Shown here: in pieces, positions 22,334 through 28,856 of the stretch
Numbering within the stretch: position 1 is the stretch's first letter
Layout of the letters: each line of letters opens with the position of its first letter
Assembly: GCA_023389175.1 (NCBI GenBank)
Contig: JAEWEW010000334.1
Coordinates: 1 to 28,856 of the forward strand
Source of the DNA: Pseudomonadota bacterium
GTDB lineage: Bacteria; Pseudomonadota; Gammaproteobacteria; Burkholderiales; Burkholderiaceae_E
Length of the DNA: 28,856 nt
Direction of reading: 5' to 3'
The notes under the pieces: generated by a model
Database searches by the model: none
Told to the model about the DNA's origin: nothing
Seen by the model: the letters and a program-made list of their open reading frames with translations, nothing else
Program-made: the position numbers and the translations under genes

Positions 22334-23536
22334 ATGTCCCGACGCGGTTTCGTCTCTCTATGTGCAGTCGGCGCAATGACGTTGACCCTGCCCATCGCAG
22401 CATCGGCCCAGAACGTCATCAAAGTCGGCTTCCCCATGATCCTCTCCGGCGGCGGCGCCCTCTTCGGCGAGCCGACCGTGAAGGGCGCCCAGATGCTCGT
22501 GGACGAGGTGAACGCCAAGGGCGGCGTCCTCGGCCGCAAGCTCCAGCTGGTCGTCCGCGACACCAAGGGTGACGCCAACGAGGCGGTGCGGGTCACCCGG
22601 GAGCTCATCCTCAAGGACAACGTCGACTTCGTCGTCGGCACGCTGACATCGGCCGAGGGGCCGGCGGTGTCGCCGATCGCGCGGGAGAACAAGATCGTGT
22701 TCATCGCGCCGATCACGAAGACGGACATGCTCACGGACCCGAAGAACCTCCATCCCTACGTCTTCCGCACGGCCTCCACCACGACCACCGAAGGCCGCAG
22801 CGCCGCGGAGATCATGGCCAAGTGGAAGGACGTGAAGCGGGTCGGCACGATGGGCTACGACTACGCCTACGGCCAGGACGTGACCAAGGCGTTCGTGGAG
22901 CACCTGAAGAAGCTGCGGCCGGACATGGAGATCGTGGACCAGCAGTGGCCGAAGCTTGGCGAGCAGGACTACACGCCGTTCATCAACGCGCAACTCTCGC
23001 GCAAGCCCGACGCGGTCTTCTCCTCGCTCTGGGGCGGCGGATTCCTCACCTTCGCCAAGCAGGCGAAGCCGGTGCAGTACTTCGATGCCCTCAAGTACCG
23101 CTTCATCGGCGCGGGCGAGGCCGGCTCGATCGAGACCGCCAAGACGATGGGCGCGGACTACCCGGTGGGCATCTGGGCCAACTCGTACGACGTGTTCCAC
23201 TGGGAGAACGCGCCGCAGGCGCACAAGGACTTCATCGAGCGGCTGAAGAAGTACACCGGCCAGGAGCATCCGTCGTCCTGGCCGCTGGTCGGCTACATGG
23301 CGATGCAGGCGCTGGTCGCCGGGATCGAGAAGGCGAAGGCGGTGGATTCGGACAAGGTGTCGAAGGCGCTGCTCGACATCTCCTACGACACGCCGCTCGG
23401 CAAGCAGACGATCCGCGCCAAGGACCATAACGCCAACCGCGGCCAGTTCTGGGGCAAGACGGTGAACGATCCGAAGTATCCGTTCCCAGTCATGTCCGAC
23501 GTCATCTACGTGGATCCGCTGAAGATGATGGATTGA
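22334..23536 (+). CDS. ABC transporter periplasmic binding protein, branched-chain amino acid type (LivK-like)
   Basis: A 400-residue secreted binding protein that captures the substrate in the periplasm for the permeases downstream. The N-terminus is a classic signal peptide: basic MSRRG, a hydrophobic core and cleavage after ASA at about residue 25. The mature part begins with IKVGFPMILSGGGALFGEP and continues with KGAQMLVDEVNAKGGVLGRK, the Peripl_BP_6 family pattern. Length is normal for the family. A good aggagg site precedes the ATG. Binding proteins of this family often take up aromatic acids, amides or other small organics as well as Leu, Ile and Val. The tautomerase and lactonase-like genes in the same run favour a non-amino-acid ligand, but the sequence does not show which. 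Confidence 0.93.
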   Translation: MSRRGFVSLCAVGAMTLTLPIAASAQNVIKVGFPMILSGGGALFGEPTVKGAQMLVDEVNAKGGVLGRKLQLVVRDTKGDANEAVRVTRELILKDNVDFVVGTLTSAEGPAVSPIARENKIVFIAPITKTDMLTDPKNLHPYVFRTASTTTTEGRSAAEIMAKWKDVKRVGTMGYDYAYGQDVTKAFVEHLKKLRPDMEIVDQQWPKLGEQDYTPFINAQLSRKPDAVFSSLWGGGFLTFAKQAKPVQYFDALKYRFIGAGEAGSIETAKTMGADYPVGIWANSYDVFHWENAPQAHKDFIERLKKYTGQEHPSSWPLVGYMAMQALVAGIEKAKAVDSDKVSKALLDISYDTPLGKQTIRAKDHNANRGQFWGKTVNDPKYPFPVMSDVIYVDPLKMMD

Positions 23537-23547
23537 GGGACGGTGCG

Positions 23548-24396
23548 ATGTCCCTCAGCCCGCAGGCGCTGACGGCGCCCGGCCGGTCGTCGGCTGCCGC
23601 TTCGGCGGCTCCGTCGCCTGCCCCGTCGTCTGGTGATACCGGCGGCATCAAGAGCGTCGGCAAGGTGCTCGACATCCTCGAGTTCCTGGCGGACGCCCGC
23701 CGGCCGGTCGGCGTCTCGGAGGTGGCCCGCGCGGTCAACTTCCACGTGAGCACGGCGCATCGGCTGCTGCGCACGCTCGCCGCCCGCGGCTATGTCGACC
23801 AGGACGGCGCGCTGCGCCAGTACGTGCTCGGCCCGCGGCTGCTCGCGCTCTCCGGCGCCTATCGCGGCAGCGGCCTGCTGCAGGTAGCGCGCCCGGAGCT
23901 GGAGCGCCTGCGCGATGCGATCGGCGAGACGATCCACCTGGGCGTCTATCGCGACCGCCGGGTGATCGAGGTGGCGAGTGCCCGCAGCCGCCAGCCGGTG
24001 AGCGTCACACCCGGCGCCGGCTTCCAGGATCCGGCCCACTGCTCGGCGCTCGGCAAGGTGCTGCTCGCGCACCTGCCGCCGGAGGAGCTCGCGGAGCACC
24101 TGGCGGCGGGGCCGCTGGAGCGCCGCACGCCCCGCTCGATCACCAGGAAGCCCGAGCTGCTCCGCGCGCTGGAGGCGGTGTGCCGCGACGGCTACGCGGT
24201 CGACGAGGAGGAGCTCGCGAGCGATCTCTGCTGCGTGGCGGTGCCGGTATCCGACGCGAACGGCCGGGTGGTCGCTGCGCTCAGCGTCGCCATGCCGAAG
24301 AGCCGCTTTCGCGGCGGCGCCATCAAGCGCTGGTCGCAGGCGCTCTCGGAGGCGGCGGCGCGCATCGGCGAGCGCTTGGTGCCCGGCGGAGGCTGA
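23548..24396 (+). CDS. IclR-family transcriptional regulator
   Basis: A 282-residue DNA-binding regulator. After a Pro/Ala/Ser-rich N-terminal tail of about 34 residues comes the winged helix-turn-helix SVGKVLDILEFLADARRPVG, with recognition-helix-like HVSTAHRLLRTLAARGYVDQ. The effector-binding IclR domain shows GETIHLGVYRDRRVIEVAS, PAHCSALGKVLLAHL and GYAVDEEELASDLCCVAVPV. The ATG at 23548, with gaggga at 23535-23540, is chosen over a TTG at 23533 that overlaps the preceding stop. It is transcribed in the same direction as the transporter genes, between the binding protein and the permeases, so it is probably part of the operon it controls. The ligand is likely the imported compound or a breakdown product. 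Confidence 0.93.
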   Translation: MSLSPQALTAPGRSSAAASAAPSPAPSSGDTGGIKSVGKVLDILEFLADARRPVGVSEVARAVNFHVSTAHRLLRTLAARGYVDQDGALRQYVLGPRLLALSGAYRGSGLLQVARPELERLRDAIGETIHLGVYRDRRVIEVASARSRQPVSVTPGAGFQDPAHCSALGKVLLAHLPPEELAEHLAAGPLERRTPRSITRKPELLRALEAVCRDGYAVDEEELASDLCCVAVPVSDANGRVVAALSVAMPKSRFRGGAIKRWSQALSEAAARIGERLVPGGG

Positions 24397-24402
24397 CCGG
24401 CC

Positions 24403-25290
24403 GTGATCGAACCGTCCTTCCTCTTCGGGCAGTTCGTAAGCGGGCTCTCCACCGCGATGTACCTCTTCCTGATCGCCTCGGGCCTCTCGCTCATCTTCGG
24501 GGTCCTGGGGGTGCTCAACTTCGCCCACGGCTCCTTCTACATGCTGGGTGCCTACCTCGCCTGGCAGCTGGTCCAGTGGTTGGGGCCGCGCACCGAGAGC
24601 TTCTGGGTGGCGGTGCTGGTCGCGGCGCTGGCCGTCGCGCTGGTGGGCGCGGTGATCGAGCGGCTCCTGCTGCGCCACATGTACCGCCGCGAGGAGCTCT
24701 ACCAGCTGCTCTTCACCTATGCGCTGGTGCTGGTGATCTCCGACGTGGTGCGCTTCACCTGGGGCACGCAGCAGCTCGGCGTGTCGCGGCCGCCGAGCAT
24801 GGAGGGCGCCTTCCTCGTCTTCGGCACCAACGTGCCGCTCTACACAGTCTTCATCATGCTGCTGGGGCCGGCGATCGCCTTCGGCATCTGGCTGCTGCTC
24901 AACCGCACCGGGCACGGCCGGACCGTCCGGGCCGCGGCGCTGGATCGCGAGATGCTCTCCGCGCTCGGGGCCAACGTCGGCTGGCTCTACACCGGCATGT
25001 TCGCGCTCGGCTCGTTTTTCGCCGGGCTGGGCGGGGCGCTGGTCACGCCGGTGCGGAGCCTCGTGCCCGGCATGGACGTGGAGATCATCGTCGAGGCCTT
25101 CATCGTGGTGGTGATCGGCGGGCTCGGGTCGCTCTGGGGCACCTTCCTCGGCGCGCTGATCTACGGGCAGGTGCTCGCCTTCGGCATCCTGGTCTTTCCG
25201 CGCTTCTCCATCTTCGCCGCGTTCGTGCTGATGGCGGTGATCCTGGTGGTGCGGCCGTGGGGCTTGCTCGGCAAGCCGATCGTGCGATGA
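24403..25290 (+). CDS. livH: ABC transporter permease, LivH-like
   Basis: A 295-residue integral inner-membrane protein with about eight hydrophobic segments. Family landmarks are SGLSLIFGVLGVLNFAHGSF near the N-terminus, GRTVRAAALDREMLSALGAN (the cytoplasmic loop that contacts the ATPases) and VVVIGGLGSLWGTFLGALIY near the C-terminus. The start is GTG at 24403, preceded by ggagg ten bases earlier; it follows the regulator stop by six bases. The stop overlaps the next start (ATGA). It forms the membrane channel together with the LivM-like protein. The symbol reflects the family and not a proven leucine substrate. Confidence 0.92.
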   Translation: MIEPSFLFGQFVSGLSTAMYLFLIASGLSLIFGVLGVLNFAHGSFYMLGAYLAWQLVQWLGPRTESFWVAVLVAALAVALVGAVIERLLLRHMYRREELYQLLFTYALVLVISDVVRFTWGTQQLGVSRPPSMEGAFLVFGTNVPLYTVFIMLLGPAIAFGIWLLLNRTGHGRTVRAAALDREMLSALGANVGWLYTGMFALGSFFAGLGGALVTPVRSLVPGMDVEIIVEAFIVVVIGGLGSLWGTFLGALIYGQVLAFGILVFPRFSIFAAFVLMAVILVVRPWGLLGKPIVR

Positions 25291-26402
25291 ACAGCACGGC
25301 CCGGTCACGCGAAGCGGCGACCGCGGTAGGGACCGGCGGTGTCGGCCGGCGCATTCCCTGGATCCTGATCGTCGTGCTGCTGATGGCGACCGTCCCCTGG
25401 ATGGGCTCGCGCTTCTACACCTTCCTCGCCACCGACATCGTCATCCTCGCGCTCTTCGCCACCAGCCTCAACCTGCTGCTCGGCTACACCGGCCTGGTGT
25501 CCTTCGGGCATGCCGCCTACTTCGGCGTCGGCGCCTACACCTGCGCGATCCTGATGAAGACGCACGGCATGCCCTTCGTCGTCGGTCTCGCGGCGGCGCC
25601 GCTGCTCGCGGGGCTGGTCGCGCTGGTGTTCGGCTTCTTCTGCGTGCGCCTGACCCGCATCTACTTCGCGATGCTGACGCTCGCATTCGCGCAGATCGTC
25701 TGGGGCATCTGCTTCAAGTGGAACTCGGTGACCGGCGGCGAGCAGGGCATGTCGGACGTGCCGTATCCGGACCTCACCTGGATGGAGGCGCTGCCGCTCC
25801 TCGGGAGCCTGCGGGTAGGGGAGCAGTACTACCTGCTGGTGCTGGTGATCGTCGCAGTCTGCATCGCGCTGCTGCGGATGATCGTGGAGTCGCCGTTCGG
25901 CCGGATGCTCACGGTGATCCGCGAGAACCCGGAGCGGGCGCGCTTCATCGGGCTGAATGTGCGCCGCTACGAGCTGGCCGCCTTCGTGCTCGCCGGCGCC
26001 TTTGCGGGGATGGCCGGGGCGCTCTTCGGGCTCTTCAACCGCGGCGTCTTCCCGGACTTCGCCTACTGGTCCAAGTCCGCGGAGGTGCTGATCATGGTGA
26101 TCCTGGGCGGCATGGCGCACTTCTGGGGGCCGGCGATCGGCGCCGGCGCGCTCATGCTGCTCAACGTGCAGATCAGCGCGTACACGCAGTTCTGGCCGTT
26201 CGTGCTGGGGACGACGCTGATCGTGCTGCTGTTCGTGTTCCCGGGTGGCATCGTCGGCACGCTGTCGGCGGGCTGGAAGCGGCTGCGCGGGCGGCCGGGG
26301 TCGAGCGAGCCCGGTGCGGCGCCGGTGGCCCCGGGCGCGACGGCGCTGACCGGGTCCGGGACGCGAGAGGCGGGGCCCCTGCGGCCGCTCGAGGGCCGCT
26401 GA
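25287..26402 (+). CDS. livM: ABC transporter permease, LivM-like
   Basis: A 371-residue inner-membrane permease. It has a charged N-terminal tail, then repeated hydrophobic segments. Family landmarks are SLNLLLGYTGLVSFGHAAYF, FGRMLTVIRENPERARFIGL (the loop that contacts the ATPases) and VLIMVILGGMAHFWGPAIGA. The last ~45 residues are a Gly/Pro/Ala-rich cytoplasmic tail with no recognised domain. It starts within the LivH stop codon (ATGA overlap) and is followed after one base by the first ATPase gene. It pairs with the LivH-like protein to form the channel. Confidence 0.92.
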   Translation: MNSTARSREAATAVGTGGVGRRIPWILIVVLLMATVPWMGSRFYTFLATDIVILALFATSLNLLLGYTGLVSFGHAAYFGVGAYTCAILMKTHGMPFVVGLAAAPLLAGLVALVFGFFCVRLTRIYFAMLTLAFAQIVWGICFKWNSVTGGEQGMSDVPYPDLTWMEALPLLGSLRVGEQYYLLVLVIVAVCIALLRMIVESPFGRMLTVIRENPERARFIGLNVRRYELAAFVLAGAFAGMAGALFGLFNRGVFPDFAYWSKSAEVLIMVILGGMAHFWGPAIGAGALMLLNVQISAYTQFWPFVLGTTLIVLLFVFPGGIVGTLSAGWKRLRGRPGSSEPGAAPVAPGATALTGSGTREAGPLRPLEGR

Positions 26403-26403
26403 C

Positions 26404-27240
26404 ATGGCCGGGGTGGCACACGCGGTGGACCCGGCGACCGGAGGTGTAGACCCCACGGCGAGCGACCCTGCTGCGCGCGGCCATGCCGACACCGCCGGCG
26501 AGATGCTCGCCGTGCGCAACCTGCGCAAGAGCTTCGCCGGCTTCACCGCCGTCGGCGGCGTGAGCCTCTCGATGGCGCCGCGCGAGATCGTCGCCATCAT
26601 CGGGCCGAACGGCGCCGGCAAGTCGACCTTCTTCAACCTGGTGACCGGCCACATCCCGCCGGACGAGGGCGAGGTGCTGTTCGAAGGCCGCCGCATCACC
26701 GGGGCGGCGCCGCACGACATCTGTCGCATGGGCATCGGCCGCTCGTTCCAGCGGATCAACATCTTCCCGAAGCTGACCGTCTTCCAGAACGTGCAGGCCG
26801 CGATCATCGCGGACCGGGGCAAGGGCACGCGGCTGTGGGGACGGTCGGCCGACCTGTATGTCGACGAGACGATGGCGCTCCTGGAATCGATCGGCCTCGT
26901 CGACCAGGCGGCGGCGACCAGCGGCGAGCTCTCCTACGGCGCGCAGAAGCAGATCGAGCTCGGCATCGCGCTGGCGAGCCAGCCGCGCCTGCTGCTGCTC
27001 GACGAGCCGACCGCGGGCATGTCCGCGCGCGAGACCCACGAGGCGATCGCGCTGCTCGAGCGCATCGCCGCCGAGCGCGGCCTGTCGCTGCTCTTCACCG
27101 AGCACGACATGGCGGTGGTGTTCTCGATCGCGCAGCGCATCGCCGTCCTGCACCAGGGCGGCCTGATCGCCGAGGGCGCCCCGGCCGAGGTGCGGGCGGA
27201 TCCCGAGGTGCGGCGGGTCTACCTGGGGGCCGGGGCATGA
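26404..27240 (+). CDS. livG: ABC transporter ATP-binding protein, LivG-like
   Basis: A 278-residue cytoplasmic ATPase that powers transport. It has an N-terminal tail of about 33 residues before MLAVRNLRKSFAGFTAVGGV, Walker A GPNGAGKS (Lys73), signature LSYGAQKQIELGIALA, Walker B LLLLDEPTAGM and the switch histidine in TEHDM. The start is ATG at 26404, one base after the LivM stop. The stop overlaps the second ATPase gene (ATGA). The signature LSYGAQ in place of LSGGQ is normal for the LivG family. Confidence 0.94.
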   Translation: MAGVAHAVDPATGGVDPTASDPAARGHADTAGEMLAVRNLRKSFAGFTAVGGVSLSMAPREIVAIIGPNGAGKSTFFNLVTGHIPPDEGEVLFEGRRITGAAPHDICRMGIGRSFQRINIFPKLTVFQNVQAAIIADRGKGTRLWGRSADLYVDETMALLESIGLVDQAAATSGELSYGAQKQIELGIALASQPRLLLLDEPTAGMSARETHEAIALLERIAAERGLSLLFTEHDMAVVFSIAQRIAVLHQGGLIAEGAPAEVRADPEVRRVYLGAGA

Positions 27241-28025
27241 GCTCGCTCGACCCAAGCATCACCGCCGCAGACAACATCTCAGCCGGCCGGCCCGCGGCTG
27301 CTGCCGGCGCGCAGGCCGGCGTGCCGCTCCTCGAGGTGCGCGACCTGCATGCCGCCTACGGTCTCTCGCGCGTGCTGTTCGGCGTGTCGCTGCAGGTGGG
27401 CCGTGGCGAATGCGTCTGCCTGCTCGGCCGCAATGGCGTGGGCAAGACGACCACCATGCGCGCCATCATGGGCCTCACCCCGCCCGCCGAGGGCGCGGTG
27501 CTCTGGCAGGGGCGCGACGTGACCGGCTGGGCGCCGAACCGCGCGGCGCGCGCCGGCATGGGCTTCGTGCCGGAGGACCGCCGCATCTTCGCGGACCTGA
27601 GCGTCTGGGAGAACCTGGAGGTGGCCCAGCGCGCGGCCGGCCGCAGCGGCCGCTGGAACATCGAGTCGGTCTACCAGCTCTTCCCCAAGCTGCGCGAGCT
27701 GGCCGACCGCCGCGGCGGCAACCTCTCCGGCGGCGAGCAGCAGATGCTGACCATCGCCCGCACGCTGATGGGCAACCCCGAGCTGCTGCTGCTCGACGAG
27801 CCGTCCGAGGGGCTTGCGCCGCTCGTGGTGGAGCACCTGCTGGAGCAGGTGCGGCTGCTGCGCGACGAGGGCCTCACCATCCTGCTGGCCGAGCAGGGCG
27901 TGGAGTTCTCGCTGGCGCTCGCCGACCGGGTCTACGTGCTGGAGAAAGGGAGCGTGCGCCACAGCGGGCCGGCCGAGGAGCTGCGGCAGGACCGGGCGCT
28001 GCGCGATTCGCTGCTGACCATTTAG
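27237..28025 (+). CDS. livF: ABC transporter ATP-binding protein, LivF-like
   Basis: A 262-residue second ATPase of the transporter. An Ala/Gly-rich tail of about 29 residues precedes LLEVRDLHAAYGLSRVLFGV. Motifs are Walker A GRNGVGKT (Lys70), FVPEDRRIFADLSVWENL, signature LSGGEQQML and Walker B LLLLDEPSEGLAP. The switch position is Gln (LAEQGVE), as is usual in LivF. It is the last core transporter gene and ends 59 bases before the tautomerase gene. Confidence 0.94.
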   Translation: MSSLDPSITAADNISAGRPAAAAGAQAGVPLLEVRDLHAAYGLSRVLFGVSLQVGRGECVCLLGRNGVGKTTTMRAIMGLTPPAEGAVLWQGRDVTGWAPNRAARAGMGFVPEDRRIFADLSVWENLEVAQRAAGRSGRWNIESVYQLFPKLRELADRRGGNLSGGEQQMLTIARTLMGNPELLLLDEPSEGLAPLVVEHLLEQVRLLRDEGLTILLAEQGVEFSLALADRVYVLEKGSVRHSGPAEELRQDRALRDSLLTI

Positions 28026-28084
28026 CCGCAGGACGACACCGTATCTATTCATCATCGTTCAACCGACACCAGAAGGAGGCCACC

Positions 28085-28279
28085 ATGCCGTTCGTCAACA
28101 TCCGCATCAACGAAGGCCACTCCCACGAGCGCAAGGACGAGATCGCCCGCCGGGTGGTCGACGCGATCCACGAGGTCGCCGAGATCCCGAAGACGTCCAT
28201 CTGGGTGGTCTTCGAGGACGTCTCGCGCGACGACTGGTATGTCGGCCCCACCCGCGTGAGCCAGATGAAGAAGGGATAG
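28085..28279 (+). CDS. 4-oxalocrotonate tautomerase family protein
   Basis: A 64-residue small protein of the size typical for this family, whose members use the N-terminal proline (exposed after Met removal) as catalytic base for keto-enol tautomerisation. The sequence starts MPFVNIRINEGHSHERKDEI, so Pro1 is kept. Counting from Pro1, the places of Arg11 and Arg39 of classic 4-oxalocrotonate tautomerase are His11 and Trp39, so the substrate or reaction probably differs. An aaggagg site lies just upstream. It lies 59 bases after livF and 9 bases before the SMP-30-like gene, suggesting a catabolic step on the imported compound. Confidence 0.9.
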   Translation: MPFVNIRINEGHSHERKDEIARRVVDAIHEVAEIPKTSIWVVFEDVSRDDWYVGPTRVSQMKKG

Positions 28280-28288
28280 GAGGCGGCG

Positions 28289-28856
28289 ATGAGCGTCGAG
28301 ATACGTGACCCGCGTTTCCGCGAGGTCGTGGGCGATACGGTGGCGTTCGAGAAGCTTGCCACCGGCTTCCTCTTCACCGAGGGCCCGCTCTGGCACAGCC
28401 GCGACCAGTACCTGCTCTTCTCCGACATGCCCGGCGACCACCTTCGCCGCTGGAGCGAAAAGGACGGCGTCACTACCTTCCGCAAGCCCTGCAACCAGTC
28501 CAACGGCCTCGCGTGGGACCGGCAGGGGCGGCTGATCGCCTGCGAGCATTCGTCGAGCCACCTGACCCGCACCGAGGCGGACGGCCGGATTACCACCCTG
28601 GCGTCGCATTGGCAGGGCAAGGAGCTCAACAGTCCGAACGACGTCGTGGTGCACAGCTCCGGGGCGATCTACTTCTCCGATCCGACCTACGGCCGGAACG
28701 AGTTTTATGGCCGGCCGCGGTCGACTGAGCTCGAGTTCCGCGGCCTCTATCGGGTGAAGCCCGATGCCGGCGGCAAAGACTCGCCGCACGAGATCGCGCT
28801 GCTGGCGGACGACTTCGGCCAGCCGAACGGGCTGTGCTTCTCGGTCGACGAGAAGC
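28289..28856 (+). CDS. SMP-30/gluconolactonase/LRE family protein (3' partial)
   Basis: The first 189 residues of a beta-propeller hydrolase; the gene runs past the right edge. Family landmarks are FTEGPLWHSRDQYLLFSDMP (Glu31, probable metal ligand), QSNGLAWDRQGRLIACEH, ELNSPNDVVVHSSGAIYFSD (Asn117) and FGQPNGLCFS (Asn180). These residues fit the divalent metal site of gluconolactonases; the last expected ligand lies outside the window. The start is ATG at 28289 with an aggagg-like site (gataggagg) eight bases before, nine bases after the tautomerase stop. It probably opens a lactone or similar ester in the same pathway. The true substrate is unknown. Confidence 0.92.
   Translation, partial: MSVEIRDPRFREVVGDTVAFEKLATGFLFTEGPLWHSRDQYLLFSDMPGDHLRRWSEKDGVTTFRKPCNQSNGLAWDRQGRLIACEHSSSHLTRTEADGRITTLASHWQGKELNSPNDVVVHSSGAIYFSDPTYGRNEFYGRPRSTELEFRGLYRVKPDAGGKDSPHEIALLADDFGQPNGLCFSVDEK

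Noticed and set aside
23506..25308. A 600-codon open frame on the minus strand, and similar ones at 7285-8673 and 25305-26828
   Set aside because: They mirror well-supported plus-strand genes and their translations are rich in Arg, His, Gln and Glu without recognisable domains.
1..28856. CRISPR array
   Set aside because: No regularly spaced direct repeats of 24-40 bases were seen anywhere in the window.

Overview
The window is about 29 kb of uniformly GC-rich bacterial DNA with every convincing gene on the plus strand. The GyrB at the left edge carries the extra C-terminal domain insert typical of beta- and gammaproteobacterial gyrase, so I infer a high-GC beta- or gammaproteobacterium. The species cannot be named from what is visible.

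Region 1 (1-3431) is the C-terminal part of gyrB. It is interrupted exactly before the TOPRIM metal-binding motif by a 578-residue intein with a LAGLIDADG homing endonuclease and, unusually, an XRE-like helix-turn-helix. A 12-bp tandem duplication sits just upstream of the insertion point. A non-coding gap follows (3432-3753), holding a tRNA D-arm-like stretch, a perfect 15-nt palindrome and a strong ribosome binding site.

Region 2 (3754-21667) is one tightly packed seven-gene operon that looks like a defence island. Gene order: (1) a 1769-residue DEAD/DEAH helicase with DUF1998-type cysteine motifs and a C-terminal Vsr/DUF559-like nuclease domain; (2) a SNF2 helicase like DrmD; (3) a large N6-adenine DNA methyltransferase like DrmMI/PglX; (4) a NERD nuclease-UvrD-like helicase fusion; (5) an unrecognised protein with a PD-(D/E)XK signature; (6) an ArdC/ImmA-like zinc metalloprotease; (7) a DUF262 plus HNH GmrSD-like protein. 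Genes 1-3 resemble class 1 DISARM, with DrmA and DrmB seemingly fused and no DrmC phospholipase D gene. Genes 4-7 would be extra effectors or a linked type IV restriction module. The likely specificity region of the methyltransferase has clearly lower GC than its flanks.

Region 3 (21668-22333) is non-coding. It contains what looks like the 5' end of a decayed IS481-family insertion sequence, then a good sigma-70-like promoter and an inverted repeat ahead of the next operon.

Region 4 (22334-28856) is a branched-chain amino acid-type ABC transporter operon: binding protein, IclR regulator, two permeases and two ATPases. A 4-oxalocrotonate-tautomerase-like protein and an SMP-30/gluconolactonase-like protein (cut by the window edge) follow. 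The set suggests uptake and breakdown of a small organic acid or aromatic-derived compound rather than amino-acid uptake alone.
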